Below are positions 33,141 to 41,372 of a DNA stretch of 64,000 bases, one piece after another. This DNA comes from Roseomonas sp. KE0001 (GTDB lineage: Bacteria > Pseudomonadota > Alphaproteobacteria > Acetobacterales > Acetobacteraceae). Position numbers and translations under genes: made by a program. The notes beneath the pieces are model-generated. The model worked only from the letters and a program-made list of their open reading frames with translations, was not told the DNA's origin and searched no databases. The stretch spans positions 62,001-126,000 of the forward strand of contig NZ_RCVQ01000001.1 of NCBI RefSeq assembly GCF_016107285.1, written 5' to 3'. Every line of letters begins with the position of its first letter. Position 1 is the first letter of the stretch.

Positions 33141-34265
33141 TCAGGCTTCCGCCCGCAACGCCGCCAGGATCTCGTCGCTGTGCTGGCCGAGCGCGGGGGC
33201 CGGCCGGGTCCAGGCGCCGAAGCCGGGCAGGACGGGGAAGGGGATCTCTCCCAGCTCCGGCTGCGCCACGGGCGCGTGGCCGCCGATCGCCCGCACATGC
33301 GGATGCGACAGCCAGTCGAGCGGCGTGTTCACGCGATCCGCCATCAGCCGCGCACCATGCAGCGCCGCGAGCCAGTGCGCCGCGTCCCGCGTGGCGAAGA
33401 CGGCGCGGATCTCGGCCAGCATGGCGTCGCGGTTCTCGGCGCGGGCGCCGAAGCTGGCGAAGCGCGGGTCCGTCGTCCAGTCGGGCCGGCCGAGCACGCC
33501 GGCCAGCGCGACGAACTCCGCCTCGCGCACCAGGGCGATCATCACCCAGGCGCCGCAGGCGGTCTGGTAGGAGCCGGAGGGGATGTTCAGCGCGCCCGGC
33601 GCGCGGCCGAGCAGCCCGGCCTCGCCGATCGGGAAGCCGATCAGCGCCGCCGTGCCGGCGAGCAGCGAGATGTCCAGCACCCGGCGGCGCGGCGCCGTGT
33701 CCTGGGCCCGCTCGGCCAGCGCGGCCTGCACGGCGGCGAAGGCGTAGAGGCCGGTGACGACATCGGAGACATAGGTGCCGACCTTGTGCGGCGTGCCGTC
33801 CACGCCCTGGTTCAGCGCGACCAGGCCGGAGAAGGCCTGGGCGACGGAATCGGTGCAGGGCCGCTCGGCGTTCGGCCCCTTCTGGCCGAAGCCGGAGATG
33901 GAGAGGCAGACCGCGTCCTCCCGCGTCGCCTCGGGGCCGAGGCCGAGGCGGGCGGCGACGCCGGGCCGGAAGGCCTCGATCAGCACGTCGCACCGCGCGG
34001 CCAGGGCCTGGGCGGCGGCGCGGCCCGAGTCGCTCTTCAGGTCCAGCGCCAGGCTGCGCTTGCCGCGATTGAAGGCGGCATGCATGACCGACTGGCCCTC
34101 GGCGCGGGTGGACAGGCCGCGCGACCAGTCGCCCTCCGGCGGCTCGAGCTTGATGACATCGGCGCCGGCGGCGGCCAGCAGCATGCCGCAGTAAGGCGCG
34201 GCGATGCCCTGTCCGGCATCCAGAACGCGCAGCCCGCGATAGGGGCGAGGCGGTTCACCGTTCAT
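33141..34265 (-). CDS. CaiB/BaiF family (type III) CoA-transferase
   Basis: A 374-residue family III CoA-transferase. N-terminus GLRVLDAGQGIAAPYCGMLL, core SISGFGQKGPNAERPCTDSV and the predicted catalytic Asp168 in TYVSDVVTGLYAF are complete. It is the first gene of the nine-gene minus-strand operon and is divergent from a Bug binding protein across 69 bases. It offers a second route, besides the AMP-dependent ligase, to make a CoA ester. Substrate unknown. Confidence 0.9.
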   Translation of the reverse strand: MNGEPPRPYRGLRVLDAGQGIAAPYCGMLLAAAGADVIKLEPPEGDWSRGLSTRAEGQSVMHAAFNRGKRSLALDLKSDSGRAAAQALAARCDVLIEAFRPGVAARLGLGPEATREDAVCLSISGFGQKGPNAERPCTDSVAQAFSGLVALNQGVDGTPHKVGTYVSDVVTGLYAFAAVQAALAERAQDTAPRRRVLDISLLAGTAALIGFPIGEAGLLGRAPGALNIPSGSYQTACGAWVMIALVREAEFVALAGVLGRPDWTTDPRFASFGARAENRDAMLAEIRAVFATRDAAHWLAALHGARLMADRVNTPLDWLSHPHVRAIGGHAPVAQPELGEIPFPVLPGFGAWTRPAPALGQHSDEILAALRAEA

Positions 34266-34334
34266 TGCATTTCCTCCCCGGATGTGCCGCCATCTGACGA
34301 CGAGATGACGAACAAGGGAAGGGAGGGAGAGCCG

Positions 34335-35315
34335 ATGCCGCTGACAAGACGCGCGGTTCTGGCAGGTTTGGCGGCGGGCGTGCCGCTCGTCGGCGGGCCT
34401 GCGCGCGCGGCGACCGGCGGCTGGCCGGCCCGGCCGATCCGCTGCGTCGTGCCCTATCCGCCCGGTGGCCCGACCGACATCCTGGCGCGGGTGGTGATGC
34501 AGCGGGTCGGGCAGCGGCTCGGCCAGCCCATCGTGATCGAGAATCGCGCCGGCGCCTCGGGCGTCATCGGCAGCGCCGAGGTGGCGCGCGCGCCGGCCGA
34601 TGGGCAGACCTTCCTGGCCAATGCCTCGATCCAGGTGATCATCCCGCATCTCAACCGCCAGATGCCCTTCGACACGCTGGCCGCCTTCGCGCCGGTGACG
34701 AACTTCGCCCGCGTGCCGCTGATGCTGGTGGTCACCCCCGACCTGCCGGTGCGGGACGTGGCCGGGCTCATCGCCCTGCTGCGCGAGGGCGCGCGGCCGA
34801 TCTCCTACGGCTCCTCCGGCATCGGCGCCGCGCCGCATCTGGCGGGGGAGCTGTTCAAGCAGATGACCGGGACGGAGATGACCCACGCGCCCTATCGCGG
34901 CTCCGGCCCGGCGATCCAGGACCTGATGGCCGGGAACATCCAGCTCATGTTCGATTCCATGCCGAGCAGCGCGGCGGCGGTGCGCGAGGGCCAGATCCGC
35001 GCCCTGGCCGTCACCACCGCGGAGCGCATCCCGGCCTTCCCCGATCTGCCGACCATCGCCGAGGCCGGTGTGCCGGGCTACGAGATCGCCACCTGGTACG
35101 GCCTCTGGGCGCCGGCGGGCACGCCGGCCGCCATTCTCGGGCGCATGCAGCAAAGCGTGGCGGAGGCCATGGCCCTGCCGGCGCTGCAGGCGACGCTGGA
35201 GACGCTGGGCGCCGTGCCCGTCGCTGACGCGCCCGAGGATTTCGCCCGCTTCGCGCGCTCGGAATACGACCGCTGGGGCCGGCTGGTGCGGGATGCGGGG
35301 ATCGAGGCGCAGTGA
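34335..35315 (+). CDS. Bug family tripartite tricarboxylate transporter substrate-binding protein
   Basis: A 326-residue periplasmic binding protein. The signal peptide LTRRAVLAGLAAGVPLVGG has a twin-arginine pair. Family segments are IRCVVPYPPGGPTDILARVV (about residues 35-54), VIENRAGASGVIGSAEVARA and YRGSGPAIQDLMAGNIQLMF. GGGAGGGAGA precedes the start at 34335. Its stop overlaps the start of the oxidoreductase gene. The divergent CoA-transferase gene suggests shared control. Confidence 0.92.
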   Translation: MPLTRRAVLAGLAAGVPLVGGPARAATGGWPARPIRCVVPYPPGGPTDILARVVMQRVGQRLGQPIVIENRAGASGVIGSAEVARAPADGQTFLANASIQVIIPHLNRQMPFDTLAAFAPVTNFARVPLMLVVTPDLPVRDVAGLIALLREGARPISYGSSGIGAAPHLAGELFKQMTGTEMTHAPYRGSGPAIQDLMAGNIQLMFDSMPSSAAAVREGQIRALAVTTAERIPAFPDLPTIAEAGVPGYEIATWYGLWAPAGTPAAILGRMQQSVAEAMALPALQATLETLGAVPVADAPEDFARFARSEYDRWGRLVRDAGIEAQ

Positions 35316-36319
35316 GCGGCGCGACGATGCGGGCGCTGGTCTGCGAGAGCTGGCGCGACTTCGACGATCTCGTGCTGAAGGAGGTGCCGGTGCCACCGCT
35401 GCGGCCGCGCGGCGTGCGCATCCGCGTCGAGGCGGTGGGGGTGTCCTTCGCGGTGCAGCTCGTGGTCGCGGGGAAGTATCAGCGCCGGCCGCCGCTGCCC
35501 TTCTCGCCGGGCACCGAGATCGTCGGCACGGTGCTGGAGGCGGCGCCGGATGCCGAGGCGCCGCCGCCCGGCAGCCGTGTCTTCGCCGTGCTGGACTGGG
35601 GCGGCATGGCCGAGCAGGCGGTGGCGGACGACATCCATGTCGTGCCGATCCCCGACGGCCTGCCGGCCGCGCCCGCCGTGGCCTTCCCGATCAGCTACCC
35701 GACCGCCGCCTCGGCGCTGCTCTGGCGCGGCCGGCTGGAGGCGGGGCAGTGGGTTCTGGTGCAGGGCGCGGGCGGCGGCGTCGGCCTGGCCGGGCTGGAG
35801 GTGGCGAAGGCGGTGGGGGCGAGGGTGATCGCCCGTGCCGGCGCGGCCAAGCACGCCATGCTGCTGGCGCGCGGCGCCGATGCCGTGCTGGACAGCGCGC
35901 AGCCCTTCCGCGCCCCTGTGGCGGAGATCACCGGCGGAGATGGCGTCGCGGCCGTGCTGGACACGCTGGGCGGCGAGGCCTTCGACGAGGGGCTGCGCTG
36001 CCTGGGCGACGGCGGCACGCTGCTGACGCTCGGCTATGCCTCGGGCAGCATCCCGCAGCTCGGCGTCAACCTGCTGCTGCTGAAGAACATCGCGGTCGCC
36101 GGGCTGAACTGGGGCACCTATATCGGCTGGTCCCCGGGCGACCGGCGGCGCGACCACGCGCCGCGCGTCCGCGCCCTGTGGGCGCAGCTGATGGACTGGT
36201 GGCAGGCCGGGCTGCTGCGGCCGGAGGTGCACGCGGAATATCCGCTGGAAGGCTTCCGCGAGGCCATGGCCGAGGTGCGGAGCCGCCGCGCGGTGGGCCG
36301 CGTGGTGCTGCGGCCCTAG
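35312..36319 (+). CDS. Zinc-independent MDR superfamily NADPH:quinone oxidoreductase-like protein
   Basis: A 335-residue medium-chain dehydrogenase/reductase. The GroES-like N-terminal part contains SPGTEIVGTVLEAAPDAE and the Rossmann motif is VQGAGGGVGLAGLEVAKAVG (about residues 150-169). Zinc-binding cysteines are absent, as in quinone oxidoreductases. The GTG at 35312 overlaps the Bug stop codon (GTGA); the ATG at 35327 (MRALVCES) is an equally likely start. It may reduce an enoyl-CoA or quinone in the neighbouring pathway, but nothing fixes the substrate. Confidence 0.87.
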   Translation: MSGATMRALVCESWRDFDDLVLKEVPVPPLRPRGVRIRVEAVGVSFAVQLVVAGKYQRRPPLPFSPGTEIVGTVLEAAPDAEAPPPGSRVFAVLDWGGMAEQAVADDIHVVPIPDGLPAAPAVAFPISYPTAASALLWRGRLEAGQWVLVQGAGGGVGLAGLEVAKAVGARVIARAGAAKHAMLLARGADAVLDSAQPFRAPVAEITGGDGVAAVLDTLGGEAFDEGLRCLGDGGTLLTLGYASGSIPQLGVNLLLLKNIAVAGLNWGTYIGWSPGDRRRDHAPRVRALWAQLMDWWQAGLLRPEVHAEYPLEGFREAMAEVRSRRAVGRVVLRP

Positions 36320-36360
36320 AGCGTTTCCCCGTTCGCATCGGCTCACGGCAAACGATCTAG

Positions 36361-36416
36361 GCGCTTGTTTTTGCGAGTCTCTTCGCCCGATCAGATGATA
36401 CCGCCTGATCGGGATC
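36361..36416 (-). repeat. Dispersed intergenic hairpin repeat, copy 2 (inverted)
   Basis: Read on the minus strand it matches 21397-21460: GATCCCGATC start, a hairpin stem closed by GATCGGG, then CTCGCAAAAACAA. It lies between the converging oxidoreductase and SH3-protein genes. A CTAGAGCG sequence, also seen beside copy 1, occurs at 36316-36323. Confidence 0.7.
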
Positions 36417-36430
36417 CGTTCCAGGCCAGG

Positions 36431-37984
36431 TCACTCCAGCAGGGCGCCGTAGATCCAGCCCAGCACCGTGCCGTCGGCCAGGGCGATCCGCATCCAGCCC
36501 TGATGGGTCTCGATGATGCGGACCGGCGTGCCGGTGGGCAGCGCCCGCACGATCGGCGAGCCGCCCAGCGGCTGGCTGCGCACATTGGCATCCTGCCGCA
36601 CCCGTGCCTCCTGCCAGAGACCGCCGAGCTGGCCGCTGTCCGGCTCGACAGGCTGGATCGTCGCCTGCGGCTCCGGGCGCGGCGGCGCCGGTGGCGCCAC
36701 GGGCGGCGGCGGTGGCAGGTCGGTGCCCTCGGCGGTGCCGTCGGGCAGGTCCACCGTGCCGGCCAGCGGCGGCAGGCCCGGCGCGGTCGTGGACGGCTGC
36801 GCCGCGAGGGGCGCGGGCGGCGCGACGGTGGGCGGCGGGTCCGACAGCCGCGGCGCGCGGTCAACCTCCCGCGGGGCGGGCGAGGGGGGCTCCGGCGCGC
36901 CGCCGCCGAGCATGGCGCCGAGACCATAGGCGGCCAGGATCACGGGCAGCAGGGCCAGCCAGGCCCAGTGCCGGGATCTCCAGGATCGCGCGCCGTCCCG
37001 CCGGGGCCTCGCCGGCCGCGGCTGGCCCAGGCGCGCGGCCCCGGCGGCGGCCAGGGGCGCCGCCAGGCCGGCCGGCGGCATCGCGCGGGGCGCCGCCGGC
37101 AGGGCCGCCGCCTGCGGCGCCACCTCCGCCGGTGTCGCGCGCTGCAGGCCGGGCTCCGGCTGCAACGCCGGCGCGGCGAGCTGGCGGTAGGGATGCAGGC
37201 TGCGATAGGGGCAGCCCGCCAGCACCTCGACATAGTTGCGGTAGGCCGCGACAAAGGCGCCGCCGAGGGCCATGTTGCTGATGGCGATGGATTTCGAGAG
37301 GCCGTCCCCCTGGATGTCCACCCGCAGGTACTGGGCCAGCGGACGGCCCTCCGAATGGCCGACGATCTCCGCATCGCCCGAGGCCGTGTTCTCGAAGAAG
37401 CGGTAGGTCCCGGTGTCCATGGCCAGCCGCGTGCCGTCGAGCACCCGCTCACTGCCGTAGAAGCGGCCGGGCAGGAACTCCCAGAAACCCACCCCCATCA
37501 GCACCACGATGCGGAAGCCCGGCTCGATGGCCGGTTCCGGCACCACGGCGATCGACAGGGCGCGCGGCTCGCGCAGGGCCGGGGGCGGTTCGCCGGGCCG
37601 GCCGCGACGCTCCACCATCTCGAAGATCAGGCCCGCCTCCGCGACGTCACTCGCCGCTTTGACGAAAGCCTCGTAGGCGGCGCGCAGGGCCGGATCGGCC
37701 AGGGCGGCCCGGACGTCGCGCAGCATGGCGCGGCGCTTGTCGCTGGCCGAGGGCGGCGGCACCGGGCCGCCCGTCAGGGCGGGATCGACGAAGCCGGGCG
37801 CCACATCGGGCGGCACGGGCTGCACCGGCGGTCGCGCTGGCGGCCGCTCGCCGGCGGGCTGGCGGAGCAGCGGCGGCGGCGCGTCCGCGGGCCGCCCTTC
37901 CTCCAGGGCAGCGTTTCCGCGCGCGGTGTTTCCACGCGCCGGGGCGGCCTCGGTGGGAAGGGACGGAAACGGAGGCGATGACAT
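36431..37984 (-). CDS. Membrane protein with C-terminal bacterial SH3 domain, unknown function
   Basis: A 517-residue protein that I cannot name. Residues 1-85 are Pro/Ala-rich and probably disordered. Residues about 86-265 form a folded domain with ALADPALRAAYEAFVKAASD and VLMGVGFWEFLPGRFYG. A Pro/Ala linker and a basic stretch lead to one membrane helix (WAWLALLPVILAAYGLGAML, about residue 345). A second Pro-rich linker ends in an SH3 domain (ANVRSQPLGGSPIVRALPTG to GWIYGALLE). The order predicts a cytoplasmic N-domain and a periplasmic SH3 domain that may bind peptidoglycan. Isolated single gene. Confidence 0.7.
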   Translation of the reverse strand: MSSPPFPSLPTEAAPARGNTARGNAALEEGRPADAPPPLLRQPAGERPPARPPVQPVPPDVAPGFVDPALTGGPVPPPSASDKRRAMLRDVRAALADPALRAAYEAFVKAASDVAEAGLIFEMVERRGRPGEPPPALREPRALSIAVVPEPAIEPGFRIVVLMGVGFWEFLPGRFYGSERVLDGTRLAMDTGTYRFFENTASGDAEIVGHSEGRPLAQYLRVDIQGDGLSKSIAISNMALGGAFVAAYRNYVEVLAGCPYRSLHPYRQLAAPALQPEPGLQRATPAEVAPQAAALPAAPRAMPPAGLAAPLAAAGAARLGQPRPARPRRDGARSWRSRHWAWLALLPVILAAYGLGAMLGGGAPEPPSPAPREVDRAPRLSDPPPTVAPPAPLAAQPSTTAPGLPPLAGTVDLPDGTAEGTDLPPPPPVAPPAPPRPEPQATIQPVEPDSGQLGGLWQEARVRQDANVRSQPLGGSPIVRALPTGTPVRIIETHQGWMRIALADGTVLGWIYGALLE

Positions 37985-38567
37985 GGCCGGAACCTCGCAC
38001 AGGAAGGCAGCGCGTCAAGTCATGGATGCCCCGGACAGGGTGATCCGGCGAACCGGGGCGGAACGGTCCCTGTCCACGGCCGGGGCGGGAGCCTGGCGGA
38101 AAGACTTCCGGAAGCAGAAATTCAGAACGACGCGGGCCGGGTCCGGCAAGTTATTCTTGCTCCATCGCCATGTATTCACGCCTCGCGAGGGATGACCTCA
38201 CTTCTTCGTTATGAGCTGAGAAGAATTCTTCGCAATCCTATCTACCTGAAGTTGCCGTGTCGGCCGTGCTGCGCGCGTCGCGCAGGGGCCAGATCGTATC
38301 TTTTTTGATATTCACAAAAGTGTTTTGGCGCCTTCTTCCGTTGTGGCGACTCTGCGGGCCTGTTAAGTTTCGGTCATGAACGGTCCATGCAAGATGCGTG
38401 GTGTGACCATGATGCTCACGCCGCCATAGCCCTCCGGCCTGCCCTGCCCGGCGCGGGCTCGCCCTGACACCGGGACGGGATTCAGCCTGAGGCGCGGACC
38501 TTGTTCGGCGCCCACCCTTCCGCACGTTCTCCGCGTCCCTCCCCTGGTGGCGCGACAAGGGTTGCCC
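37985..38567. other. 583-base intergenic region, AT-richer, divergent promoters
   Basis: This gap separates the SH3-protein gene (minus) from the SGNH-like gene (plus). The section 38140-38400 is clearly less GC-rich than the rest of the window and contains a 12-base perfect palindrome at 38220-38231 and short T and A runs. No credible gene was found. It is probably regulatory. Confidence 0.5.
38220..38231. promoter_or_regulatory. Perfect palindrome GAAGAATTCTTC
   Basis: A 12-base perfect palindrome in the AT-richer part of the long intergenic region upstream of the O-acylation pair. It could be a dimer operator. No regulator gene is adjacent. Confidence 0.3.
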
Positions 38568-39584
38568 ATGTCCGACCTTCCCCCTGGTCCTCCCACTGGC
38601 AAGCCCCCCGGCAAGCCCCCCGGCAAGCCCCGGCCCGATGCCGCCGCCCGCCGCTTCCTGCTCAGCTTCCTGGCCCTGTTCCTGGGGGGCATGGGGCTGG
38701 TCGCCGGGCTGCACATGGCGCTGGCCTCGCAAGGGCTGCTGGCACCGCCGCCCCTGGCGGCCACCAATTGCATCGACGACAAGTTCGTCCTGCTGCGCGA
38801 GGCCCCGCTCGAGGACCGCACGCTGGTCGCCATTGGCTCCTCGGTGACCTGGCGCAACCTCGACATGGCGGTGCTGGAGCGGCGCTTTCCCGGCCACCGC
38901 GCCTACAACGCCGCGCCCTGCTACCTCCATATCGACCAGACCGGCTTCATGACCGGCTTCCTGCTGGAGCGGATGCCCGAGGTCGAGACGGTCCTGGTGG
39001 TCGTGGCGCCGCGCGATTTCGAGGCCTGTCCGGTGGCGGAGCGCGCCTTCTTCGACACCGCCCTGGCCGATGCCTATCTGGACGGGCTGGTGCCGCGCTG
39101 GCTGCCCTACCTCACCGGCTTCCGCCCGATCTACCTGGCGCGCGAGGCGCTGGAGCGGCGCGATCCGCCGCTGCGGCCGGAGGATACCGTGGAGGATGAC
39201 TTCGGCTCCAGCATCCTGCGCCGGCCGCATGACTGGCGGCCACCGCCCTATTTCGACGAGGCCTGCTTCCCGGCCCTGACGGGGCTGGAGGAGACCGTGG
39301 CCGCGCGTGGCGCCCGCCTGGTGCTGGCGGTCGCGCCCATCATGCCGGAATGGGCGGAGACTTTCGACCCCGACGACCGGCTGGTGGAGGGCTGGGTGCG
39401 GCGCGTGGCCGGAGCGCTGCACCGGCCGGACAGCCTGCTGATCGACGGCCGCGCGCTGGACTGGGAGGATGCCCGCTTCGCCGACCCGGTCCACCTGCTC
39501 TACCCGAACCACACCGCCTTCACCGAGTTCGTGGCCGAGGCCATGGCCGCCGGGCCGCGCACCGCCCTGGCAGGCGGGGAGTAG
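38568..39584 (+). CDS. SGNH-like/AlgJ-like secreted O-acylation partner protein
   Basis: A 338-residue protein with a cytoplasmic N-tail containing GKPPGKPPGKP repeats, then one membrane anchor (FLLSFLALFLGGMGLVAGLH, about residues 27-46) and a periplasmic domain. GSS at residues 90-92 and DPVH with Asp306 and His309 match the catalytic block I and Asp-His pair of SGNH hydrolase-type acyltransferases. It is directly followed by an MBOAT gene, as with AlgI and AlgJ/AlgX. It probably transfers acetyl groups to an extracellular polymer (inference). The start at 38568 follows CAAGGG; an earlier in-frame GTG is possible. Confidence 0.75.
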   Translation: MSDLPPGPPTGKPPGKPPGKPRPDAAARRFLLSFLALFLGGMGLVAGLHMALASQGLLAPPPLAATNCIDDKFVLLREAPLEDRTLVAIGSSVTWRNLDMAVLERRFPGHRAYNAAPCYLHIDQTGFMTGFLLERMPEVETVLVVVAPRDFEACPVAERAFFDTALADAYLDGLVPRWLPYLTGFRPIYLAREALERRDPPLRPEDTVEDDFGSSILRRPHDWRPPPYFDEACFPALTGLEETVAARGARLVLAVAPIMPEWAETFDPDDRLVEGWVRRVAGALHRPDSLLIDGRALDWEDARFADPVHLLYPNHTAFTEFVAEAMAAGPRTALAGGE

Positions 39585-39588
39585 GGCC

Positions 39589-41115
39589 ATGCTGTTCAAC
39601 TCCCACATCTTCATCCTGGCCTTCCTGCCCATCACCCTGCTCGGCTTCTTCCTGCTGGGCAGGCTGTCCTCCACCCGCCCGGCGCGGCTCTGGCTGCTGG
39701 CGGCCTCGCTGGTCTTCTATGGCTGGTGGAGCATTCCCTATCTCGGCCTCCTGCTGCTCTCGATGCTGCTCAACTACGCGCTGGGCCTGGCCATCATCGA
39801 CCGCCGGGAGCGGGCGCCGCGCGCCGCCTGGTGGCTCACCGCGGCGGGCGTCACCGGCAATGTCGCGCTGCTGGCCTGGTACAAGTACGCGGCCTTCGTG
39901 CTGGACAATGTCGGCGCCCTGACGGGTCTCGACTTCGCCTTCGGCGCCGTCATCCTGCCGCTGGCGATCTCCTTCTACACCTTCCTGCAGATCGCCTATG
40001 TGGTGGACGCGCGGCGCGGGCGGGCGGAGCGCTACGGCTTCCTCGACTACTGCCTGTTCGTCACCTTCTTCCCGCACCTGATCGCGGGGCCCATCGTCCA
40101 CCACTACGAGCTGATCCCGCAGTTCCACCGGCCGGCCATCTACCGGCCGCGCGCCGCCGACATCGCCGCCGGCGTCGCGTTCTTCGCCATGGGACTGCTC
40201 AAGAAGCTGCTGATCGCCGATCCGGTCGGAGGCCTCGCCACGCCGGTCTTCAACGGCGCCGGAGCGCCGGGACTGGCCGAGGCCTGGATCGGTGCCGTCG
40301 CCTTCTCCGTCGGCCTGTACTACGACTTCTCCGCCTATTCCGACATGGCCATCGGCCTGGCGCGGATGTTCGGCATCGTCTTTCCCTACAACTTCAACTC
40401 GCCCTACAGGTCGGCCTCGATCATCGACTTCTGGCGGCGCTGGCACATGACCCTGTCGCGCTTCCTGCGCGACTATCTCTACATCCCGCTCGGCGGCAAT
40501 CGCCATGGCGGCGGCCGGCGCAGCATGAACCTGATGGCGACCATGCTGCTGGGCGGACTCTGGCACGGCGCGGGTTGGGCCTTCGTGGTCTGGGGCGGGC
40601 TGCACGGCCTTTATCTGCTGATCAACCATGCCTGGGCGGGCGCCGTGAAGGCGGGCCGGGCGCGCGCCCTGCCGCCGGCCGCGGCCCGGCTGCTGACGCT
40701 CGGCGCCGTGCTGCTGGCCTGGGTCTTCTTCGCCGCTCCGGACATGAGCCGCGCCTTCGCCGTCCTGGGCGGCATGGCCGGGGTGAACGGTCTCGCGATG
40801 CCGGAGACCGCGGCGCTGATCCAGACCCTGTTCAGTGAGGGGCCGCGCGCCGTGGCGGCGCAGATCGGCGGCATGGCGCTGCTCAATCAGGCGGTGGCGC
40901 TGTCCACCCTGGTCGCGGCGCTGCTGATCATCGCCCTGCTGCCGAACTCGCAGCAGATGATCGACGGCCGTGCCGCCGATCCGGCGGAAGCCCCACGCTG
41001 GCCATGGCTGAGGTTCCGGCCCCGCTTCGCCACGGCCTTCGCCACGGCGGCCGCCTTCCTCCTGGCCCTGGCACTGATGGCCGAGGTGAAGGAATTCGTT
41101 TATTTCCAGTTCTGA
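39589..41115 (+). CDS. MBOAT family O-acyltransferase (AlgI/DltB-like)
   Basis: A 508-residue polytopic membrane protein. Start MLFNSHIFILAFLPITLLGF matches AlgI-type proteins. Family segments are AISFYTFLQIAYVVDARRG, FFPHLIAGPIVHHYELIPQ, NFNSPYRSASIIDFWRRWHM and the catalytic histidine His326 in GGLWHGAGWAFVVWGGLHG. It moves acyl groups across the inner membrane to the partner encoded 4 bases upstream. The polymer is unknown, as no polysaccharide synthase gene is near. Confidence 0.92.
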   Translation: MLFNSHIFILAFLPITLLGFFLLGRLSSTRPARLWLLAASLVFYGWWSIPYLGLLLLSMLLNYALGLAIIDRRERAPRAAWWLTAAGVTGNVALLAWYKYAAFVLDNVGALTGLDFAFGAVILPLAISFYTFLQIAYVVDARRGRAERYGFLDYCLFVTFFPHLIAGPIVHHYELIPQFHRPAIYRPRAADIAAGVAFFAMGLLKKLLIADPVGGLATPVFNGAGAPGLAEAWIGAVAFSVGLYYDFSAYSDMAIGLARMFGIVFPYNFNSPYRSASIIDFWRRWHMTLSRFLRDYLYIPLGGNRHGGGRRSMNLMATMLLGGLWHGAGWAFVVWGGLHGLYLLINHAWAGAVKAGRARALPPAAARLLTLGAVLLAWVFFAAPDMSRAFAVLGGMAGVNGLAMPETAALIQTLFSEGPRAVAAQIGGMALLNQAVALSTLVAALLIIALLPNSQQMIDGRAADPAEAPRWPWLRFRPRFATAFATAAAFLLALALMAEVKEFVYFQF

Positions 41116-41143
41116 ACCAGGATAAGTTCATGACGGAACGATC

Positions 41144-41170
41144 GGCAATACAATCCACGATTGTATTGCC
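41144..41170. promoter_or_regulatory. Perfect 12-base inverted repeat downstream of the MBOAT gene
   Basis: GGCAATACAATC and GATTGTATTGCC flank CAC. It starts 29 bases after the MBOAT stop and about 200 bases before the sensor kinase gene. No T-tract follows, so it may be a DNA-binding site for the kinase promoter or an mRNA 3' hairpin. Confidence 0.5.
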
Positions 41171-41372
41171 CGCTTGTGGAAAGCTTTGCCGCAGAAACGG
41201 GCTTGCCCATCTCACGAAATTGAGTAGGTGGCATTTGCCCTTCTAAGTAGAGTCTCTGGAGGATATCGCAATCTAAGGGGGAGAATTCCCCGAGGAAGCA
41301 CGCCTGCCAGAACAACCGCCCCGTGCCGCACCGGTCCTGCCTCCCCGGCCTTCAGGGCGGCCGCGCTTCCGC

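Noticed and set aside
32868-34334. Long plus-strand frame leading into the third Bug protein
   Set aside because: It covers the SMP-30 and CoA-transferase genes in antisense. The Bug signal peptide and ribosome-binding site fix the start at 34335.
38396-38420. CRP-like site (TGTGA and TCAC)
   Set aside because: The half-sites are 9 bases apart instead of 6 and the second half is incomplete.
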